Positions 60,089-64,000 of a stretch of DNA of 64,000 nt are shown one piece after another. The notes beneath the pieces are model-generated. The model made no database searches. It was not told where the DNA came from and was given only the letters and a program-made list of their open reading frames with translations. The DNA comes from Streptomyces sp. NRRL F-2664 (lineage in GTDB: Bacteria > Actinomycetota > Actinomycetes > Streptomycetales > Streptomycetaceae). The translations under genes were made by a program, and so were the position numbers. The stretch spans positions 124,001 to 188,000 of the forward strand of contig NZ_JOFX01000001.1 of assembly GCF_000719345.1 (NCBI RefSeq), in the 5' to 3' direction. Position 1 is the first letter of the stretch. The number at the start of each line of letters is the position of its first letter.

Positions 60089-60397
60089 TCAGACGCGGGT
60101 GCGGACGTCGACGCCGGGCTCCTTCGACGGGCGCGCGGCCGCTGCCGCCGCGTGCAGGGAGCGCAGGGCCAGCATCAGGATGCCGATGTCGTCCAGGTAG
60201 ACCGGGTCGGGGATCAGGTCCACGGGGGAGACGGTGTAGATCAGGGCGGCCCAGAACAGCGCCTTGTCCTGCAGGGGGATGCCCGCGTCGGCCAACAGCC
60301 GCCGCGCCTTCAGCACGCGGAAGAACAGCACCGCCGCGGCGACGGCCACGCCCACGGCGAGCACCGTGCCGACGACGAGCCAGACCTTTCCGTCCAT
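60089..60397 (-). CDS. YkvA/DUF1232 family membrane-associated protein
   Basis: A 102-residue protein with an N-terminal transmembrane helix (VWLVVGTVLAVGVAVAAAVLF). It has the DUF1232 signature YTVSPVDLIPDPVYLDDIG (about 54-72), which forms a short re-entrant hydrophobic hairpin with conserved acidic residues. The function is unknown. It is convergent with the VOC gene, 15 bp apart. Confidence 0.88.
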   Translation of the reverse strand: MDGKVWLVVGTVLAVGVAVAAAVLFFRVLKARRLLADAGIPLQDKALFWAALIYTVSPVDLIPDPVYLDDIGILMLALRSLHAAAAAARPSKEPGVDVRTRV

Positions 60398-60470
60398 GGC
60401 GCCCCTATACCCCGATTCCGCGGAGAGATGCCTGCACGGCGGCCGCGAGCCGCTCAGATGCCCCGTCCGC

Positions 60471-60935
60471 TCAGGCGCCCGGTCCGCGCAGGCGGCGTCC
60501 GACCTCGCCGAGGCCGTCGGCGAGCGCGTCGAGCTGGGCCGGGGTCAGGACGTCGACCAGCACCTCCCGGACGGTGGCCACGTGCCCCGGCGCGGCCTCC
60601 TCCAGCTTCGCCCGGCCCGTGTCGGTGAGCACGGCGAAGATCCCGCGTACGTCCGAGGGGCAGCTGCGGCGGCGGACCAGTCCTGCCTTCTCCAGCTGGG
60701 TCACCTGGTACGTCAGCCCGCTCTTGGAGTTGATCAGGCCGTTGGCCAGTTCGGTCATCCGCAGCTCCCCGCCGGGCGCCGCGGCCAGCCGCACGAGGAT
60801 CTCGTACTGCGGGTGCGAGAGCCCGGCTTCCTCCTTGAGCTGCTGGTCCAGGCGCCGGTTCACCAGGGCTGAGGCGGCGAGGAAGCCGCTCCACGCCCGC
60901 ATCTCGCGCTCGTCCAGCCATCTCGGTTCAGCCAT
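60471..60935 (-). CDS. MarR family transcriptional regulator
   Basis: A 154-residue winged-helix regulator. It has the MarR dimerisation helices at both ends, a recognition region GGELRMTELANGLINSKSGL and a wing containing RRRSCPSDVRG, with C113 near the wing tip that could sense oxidants. It is divergent from the DoxX gene, and two GTTCGAAT...GAA palindromes between them are its probable operators. Confidence 0.92.
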   Translation of the reverse strand: MAEPRWLDEREMRAWSGFLAASALVNRRLDQQLKEEAGLSHPQYEILVRLAAAPGGELRMTELANGLINSKSGLTYQVTQLEKAGLVRRRSCPSDVRGIFAVLTDTGRAKLEEAAPGHVATVREVLVDVLTPAQLDALADGLGEVGRRLRGPGA

Positions 60936-60955
60936 GGCACCACCCTACACAGGTT

Positions 60956-60970
60956 GTTCGAATTTGAAAC
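60956..60970. promoter_or_regulatory. MarR operator, copy 1
   Basis: GTTCGAATTTGAAAC is a near palindrome containing TTCGAA/TTTGAA half-sites. It lies just upstream of the marR start, about 39 bp from copy 2. Confidence 0.6.
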
Positions 60971-60994
60971 ACCCGCTAGGGTCCGAGGCCAGTG

Positions 60995-61008
60995 GTTCGA
61001 ATGTGAAC
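60995..61008. promoter_or_regulatory. MarR operator, copy 2
   Basis: GTTCGAATGTGAAC shares the half-sites of copy 1 (GTTC...GAAC, spaced by GAATGT). It lies 45 bp before the doxX ATG, so MarR bound here could block the DoxX promoter while copy 1 controls marR itself. Confidence 0.6.
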
Positions 61009-61052
61009 AATCCTGCCCGCCCCTCGGGCCGCACGACCGGAAGGACCCCACG

Positions 61053-61616
61053 ATGCCCACTCCCGCCGCCGCCACGACGACGCCGCCGACCGCCGCGCCC
61101 ACCGCGACGCCCGGCTCCGCCGCCCTCGCCACCGCCGGCCACGACGCCGGACTGCTGCTCCTGCGCCTCGTCCTCGGCCTGACCATGGCCGGACACGGTG
61201 CCCAGAAGCTCTTCGGCTGGTTCGCAGGTGGCGGCATCAGCGGCACCGGCCAGTTCTTCACCGCCAGCGGCTACCCCGCCGGCGACGCCATGGCCGTTCT
61301 CGCCGGCCTCACCGAGACCCTCGGCGGCCTCGGCCTCGCCGCCGGGCTCCTCACCCCGCTGGCCGGCGCCGCCGTCGTCGGCACCCTCATCAACGCGATC
61401 GCCGTCCACGGCACCGGTGCGTTCTTCGCCCCCGCCGGCATCGAGTACGAACTGCTGCTGACCGCGGGCGCCGCCGCCCTCGCCCTCACCGGCCCCGGCC
61501 GGTACGCCGTCGACGCCCTCCTGCCCGTCCTGCGCGCCCACCGCCTCGCCCACGGTGTCCTGGCCCTCGCCCTCGGCGTCGTCCTCGCCGCCGTCATGCT
61601 CCTCGTGCGTTCGTAG
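61053..61616 (+). CDS. DoxX family membrane protein
   Basis: A 187-residue protein with four membrane helices after a Thr/Ala/Pro-rich start of about 30 residues. LLLLRLVLGLTMAGHGAQKLFGWF (opening) and VGTLINAIAVHGTGAFF are typical DoxX blocks. DoxX proteins associate with respiratory or oxidative-stress complexes. It is divergent from marR and probably de-repressed by a MarR inducer such as oxidants or phenolics. ATG at 61053 has GGAAGGA 8 nt upstream, and a strong terminator follows. Confidence 0.9.
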   Translation: MPTPAAATTTPPTAAPTATPGSAALATAGHDAGLLLLRLVLGLTMAGHGAQKLFGWFAGGGISGTGQFFTASGYPAGDAMAVLAGLTETLGGLGLAAGLLTPLAGAAVVGTLINAIAVHGTGAFFAPAGIEYELLLTAGAAALALTGPGRYAVDALLPVLRAHRLAHGVLALALGVVLAAVMLLVRS

Positions 61617-61631
61617 CGCGTCGCCCGGGGG

Positions 61632-61663
61632 TGTCCGGGGCCCCACCTGATTGGCCCCGGACA
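61632..61663. terminator. Terminator after doxX
   Basis: TGTCCGGGGCC and GGCCCCGGACA form a perfect 11-bp stem with a 10-nt loop, starting 15 bp after the doxX stop and 20 bp before the GH15 ATG. Confidence 0.75.
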
Positions 61664-61683
61664 TTCGGGGGAAGAGCGCTCAA

Positions 61684-63486
61684 ATGACACAACCCATCGA
61701 GGACTACGCACTCATCGGCGACCTCATGACCAGCGCGCTCGTCGGCCGCGACGGGTCCATCGACTGGCTGTGCCTCCCGCGCTTCGACTCGGCGGCCTGC
61801 TTCGCCCGGCTCCTGGGCGACGAGGAGAACGGCCACTGGCGCATCGCCCCCCTCGGCGCCGCCGACGGCGAGCGCTGCACCCGCCGCGCCTACGTCGACG
61901 GCACCCTGGTGCTGGAGTCGTACTGGGAGACAGAGACCGGCACCGTCAAGGTCATCGACTTCATGCCGCAGCGCGACGTCGCCCCCGACGTCGTCCGCAT
62001 CGTCGAGGGCGTCAGCGGCACCGTCAGAATGCTCAGCACCCTGCGCCTGCGCTTCGACTACGGCCACGCCGTCCCCTGGGTGCGCCGCATCGACGGCGAG
62101 CGGGTCGCCGTCGCCGGGCCCGACTCCGCCTGGTTCCGCAGCGAACCCCCGGTGCGCACCTGGGGCGAGGACAACAGCACCCGCTCCCAGTTCCCGGTCA
62201 CCGCCGGCCGCCGCGTCGCCTTCGTCCTGACCTGGCACCCCTCGCACGAACCGCGTCCCGAACCCACCGACCCCATCGAGGCCCTGGAATGCAGCCTCTC
62301 CGACTGGCGCGCATGGGCCTCCCTGTGCCGCTACGACGGCCCCCACAAGGAAGCGGTCGTCCGCTCCCTGATCACCCTCAAGGCCCTCACCTACGCCCCG
62401 ACCGGCGGCATCGTCGCCGCCGCCACCACCTCCCTCCCCGAGGAACTCGGCGGCGTCCGCAACTGGGACTACCGCTACTGCTGGCTGCGCGACTCCACTC
62501 TCACCCTCGGCTCCCTCCTCACCAGCGGCTTCCTCGACGAGGCCCGCGCCTGGCGCGAGTGGCTGCTGCGCGCGGTCGCCGGAGCCCCCGCCGACCTCCA
62601 GATCATGTACGGGATCGCGGGCGAGCGCCGGATCCCCGAATGCGAACTCCCTTGGCTGCGCGGCTTCGCATCCTCCACGCCCGTCCGCGTCGGCAACGCG
62701 GCCGTCGACCAGCTGCAACTCGACGTGTACGGGGAGGTCATCGACTCCCTGCACCTGGCCCGGTCCGCCGGCCTGCCCGCCGAGGCGCACTCCTGGCGCA
62801 TCCAGCTCGCCCTCCTCGACTTCCTCGAACAGAACTGGCAGCGGCCCGACGAGGGCCTGTGGGAGGTCCGCGGCCCCCGCCGGCACTTCGTGCACTCCAA
62901 GGTGATGGCCTGGGTGGCCGCGGACCGTGCGGTGCGGACGCTGGAGAGCGACCCCTCGCTGCCCGGCGAGGTGAACCGCTGGCGCGCCATGCGCGACGCC
63001 GTCCACCGCGACGTCTGTGACAAGGGCTTCGACCCCGAGCGCGGCACCTTCACCCAGTACTACGGCTCGCGCGAACTCGACGCGGCGACCCTGCTCATCC
63101 CCAGGGTGGGCTTCCTCCCGCCCGACGACCCCCGCGTCTGCGGCACGGTCGAGGCCGTACGCGCCGAGCTCGGCCGCAGCGGACTGGTGCGCCGCTACAG
63201 CACCGCCGACACCGACGACGGCCTGCCCGGCGACGAGGGCGCCTTCCTCGCCTGCTCGTTCTGGCTGGCCGACGCCCTGTACCTGACGGGCCGCGAGGAC
63301 GAGGCCCGCGCCCTCTTCGAACGGCTGCTGACGGTGTGCAACGACGTGGGCCTGCTCGCCGAGGAGTACGACCCCGTCTCCGGACGCCAACTCGGCAACT
63401 TCCCGCAGGCGTTCAGCCACGTCGCCCTGGTCAACACCGCACTGACCCTGGCCGGCATGGAAAAGCGGACGACCGAGGCGGGCTGA
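61684..63486 (+). CDS. Glycoside hydrolase family 15 protein (trehalase/glucoamylase-like)
   Basis: A 600-residue enzyme. The N-terminal beta-domain starts IEDYALIGDLMTSALVGRDG, and the (alpha/alpha)6 barrel begins near residue 215. Substrate-binding RNWDYRYCWLRDS is clear. The likely general acid is E390 or E394 in DEGLWEVRG and the likely base is E518 in GDEGAFLACSFW. Actinobacterial members of this GH15 group hydrolyse trehalose or act on other alpha-glucosides; no signal peptide is present, so it is cytosolic. ATG at 61684 has GGGGGAAG about 9 nt upstream. Confidence 0.9.
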   Translation: MTQPIEDYALIGDLMTSALVGRDGSIDWLCLPRFDSAACFARLLGDEENGHWRIAPLGAADGERCTRRAYVDGTLVLESYWETETGTVKVIDFMPQRDVAPDVVRIVEGVSGTVRMLSTLRLRFDYGHAVPWVRRIDGERVAVAGPDSAWFRSEPPVRTWGEDNSTRSQFPVTAGRRVAFVLTWHPSHEPRPEPTDPIEALECSLSDWRAWASLCRYDGPHKEAVVRSLITLKALTYAPTGGIVAAATTSLPEELGGVRNWDYRYCWLRDSTLTLGSLLTSGFLDEARAWREWLLRAVAGAPADLQIMYGIAGERRIPECELPWLRGFASSTPVRVGNAAVDQLQLDVYGEVIDSLHLARSAGLPAEAHSWRIQLALLDFLEQNWQRPDEGLWEVRGPRRHFVHSKVMAWVAADRAVRTLESDPSLPGEVNRWRAMRDAVHRDVCDKGFDPERGTFTQYYGSRELDAATLLIPRVGFLPPDDPRVCGTVEAVRAELGRSGLVRRYSTADTDDGLPGDEGAFLACSFWLADALYLTGREDEARALFERLLTVCNDVGLLAEEYDPVSGRQLGNFPQAFSHVALVNTALTLAGMEKRTTEAG

Positions 63487-63491
63487 GGGAC

Positions 63492-64000
63492 GTGAAGCCA
63501 CCCCCGCAGCGCGCCGAAGGCGCAGGACCCTTCACCACCCGCGTCACCTGGCAGCGCCCCGAGGGCGACACCGTGGTGTGGGAGTCGCGGCCGGCCCGCA
63601 GACGCGGGACGCTCGCGGTCCGCGGCCCGGGAGAGGCGGCCGCCAGGCCCCGCACGGCCGATGCCGAGGCCCTCGGCCGGCTGCGCCGGCTCAACGGCAT
63701 CGCCTCGGCGGCGTTCGTCATCGGCGGCGCCCTCTTCGCCCTCGGCGCCGCCGTCGCCCAGTCCGGCCGGGGCACGGCCGAGAGCACCGCGATCTACTTC
63801 GCCGGAGGCCTGTTCTTCAACACCGGCGGCTACGTCTCGCTGCTCCAGGTCCTGAACGCCCCCCGGCACACCCCGCCGGACGGCCGGCTCACCACCCCGG
63901 CCTGGCGGTGGTGGGGGTACGAGCCGATGCGGCTGGACTGGCTCGGCACGTTCGCGCTGTTCGTCGGGACGCTCGTGTTCGGCGTCAACCTCCTGGACTC
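63492..64000 (+). CDS. Membrane protein, C-terminus beyond the window
   Basis: An open frame from GTG 63492 runs to the end of the window without a stop (169 complete codons visible). After about 70 mostly hydrophilic residues there are hydrophobic segments at about 76-91, 102-120 and 153-168 (GTFALFVGTLVFGVNLLD). It starts 6 bp after the GH15 stop and is probably cotranscribed with it. The Shine-Dalgarno GAGGGA sits very close to the GTG, so the start is uncertain. I do not recognise the family. Confidence 0.65.
   Translation, partial: MKPPPQRAEGAGPFTTRVTWQRPEGDTVVWESRPARRRGTLAVRGPGEAAARPRTADAEALGRLRRLNGIASAAFVIGGALFALGAAVAQSGRGTAESTAIYFAGGLFFNTGGYVSLLQVLNAPRHTPPDGRLTTPAWRWWGYEPMRLDWLGTFALFVGTLVFGVNLLD

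Noticed and set aside
60954..61010. GTTCGAAT sequences resembling a tRNA T-loop
   Set aside because: No acceptor, D or anticodon stem can be built around them; the paired symmetric arrangement fits MarR operators.
61594..63501. 635-codon minus-strand open frame
   Set aside because: It is antisense to the GH15 gene, whose catalytic motifs are all intact on the plus strand.
1..64000. CRISPR arrays, insertion sequences, integrases, tRNA or rRNA genes
   Set aside because: I looked for regularly spaced direct repeats, transposase or integrase motifs and tRNA T-loops and found none that hold up; the only tandem repeats are inside coding sequences.

Overview
The window is a piece of actinobacterial chromosome, almost certainly Streptomyces or a close relative. 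The DNA is very GC-rich with strong third-position GC bias, and GTG (and some TTG) starts are common. Lineage markers include a mycothiol-dependent-type enzyme, a streptophobe-type membrane protein, DUF6643- and DUF6777-like proteins, SpoIIE phosphatases and RsbW-like ATPases, and many starts lie 6-8 nt after a TANNNT box as expected for leaderless transcripts. I see no rRNA, tRNA, insertion sequence, integrase, prophage gene or CRISPR array. It reads as ordinary chromosome with about 60 genes, two decayed genes and several well-defined cis elements.

Left part (1-28 kb): a secreted spherulin-4-like protein, an NTF2-like protein, a maleylpyruvate-isomerase-type enzyme divergent from an AlkB, a ROK regulator, an RsbW-like ATPase divergent from a PLP cysteine-synthase-family enzyme, and an HxlR regulator facing a broken metallo-beta-lactamase-fold gene. 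Then come an SRPBCC protein, a large membrane protein whose alpha/beta-hydrolase catalytic residues lie on both sides of about 11 membrane spans, a beta-helix/AAA+ fusion, an Rv1733c-like membrane protein, a MOSC protein, a DUF6643-like protein, an HpnB-like glycosyltransferase, an Asp/Glu racemase, an ABC-F ATPase behind twin operators, a TetR/ADP-ribosylglycohydrolase operon divergent from an FAD monooxygenase across a triple palindrome, a PH-like membrane protein, apolipoprotein N-acyltransferase (lnt), a NUDIX hydrolase, a trypsin-like protease and a GT39-like membrane glycosyltransferase.

Middle (28-46.4 kb): a GNAT-AAA+ fusion, a receptor Ser/Thr kinase translationally coupled to a small membrane protein with a similar ectodomain, a Tm-1-like protein, a NUDIX hydrolase, a cation diffusion facilitator, a double-FHA ABC transporter with a coupled unknown protein, a streptophobe-type protein, a DUF6777-like surface protein with a Ser-Pro-Lys repeat, a two-component system, a tiny secreted His/Gly/Asp-rich protein, and a PAS-GAF-SpoIIE-ATPase protein.

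Right part (46.4-64 kb): a molybdate locus (modA, a modB-modC fusion, and a HTH-TOBE protein), an S4 RNA-binding protein, dhaL-dhaM without dhaK nearby, a second SpoIIE phosphatase with duplicated PAS domains, a CPBP protease, an ArsR-MFS operon with histidine-rich features next to cbtB-cbtA under a cobalamin riboswitch (a probable cobalt/nickel homeostasis island), an MFS remnant, a second AlkB, a VOC protein, a DUF1232 protein, a MarR/DoxX divergent pair sharing two operators, a GH15 trehalase-like enzyme, and a membrane protein cut by the window end.

All functions are inferred from recognisable motifs and remembered family features; no database search was possible.
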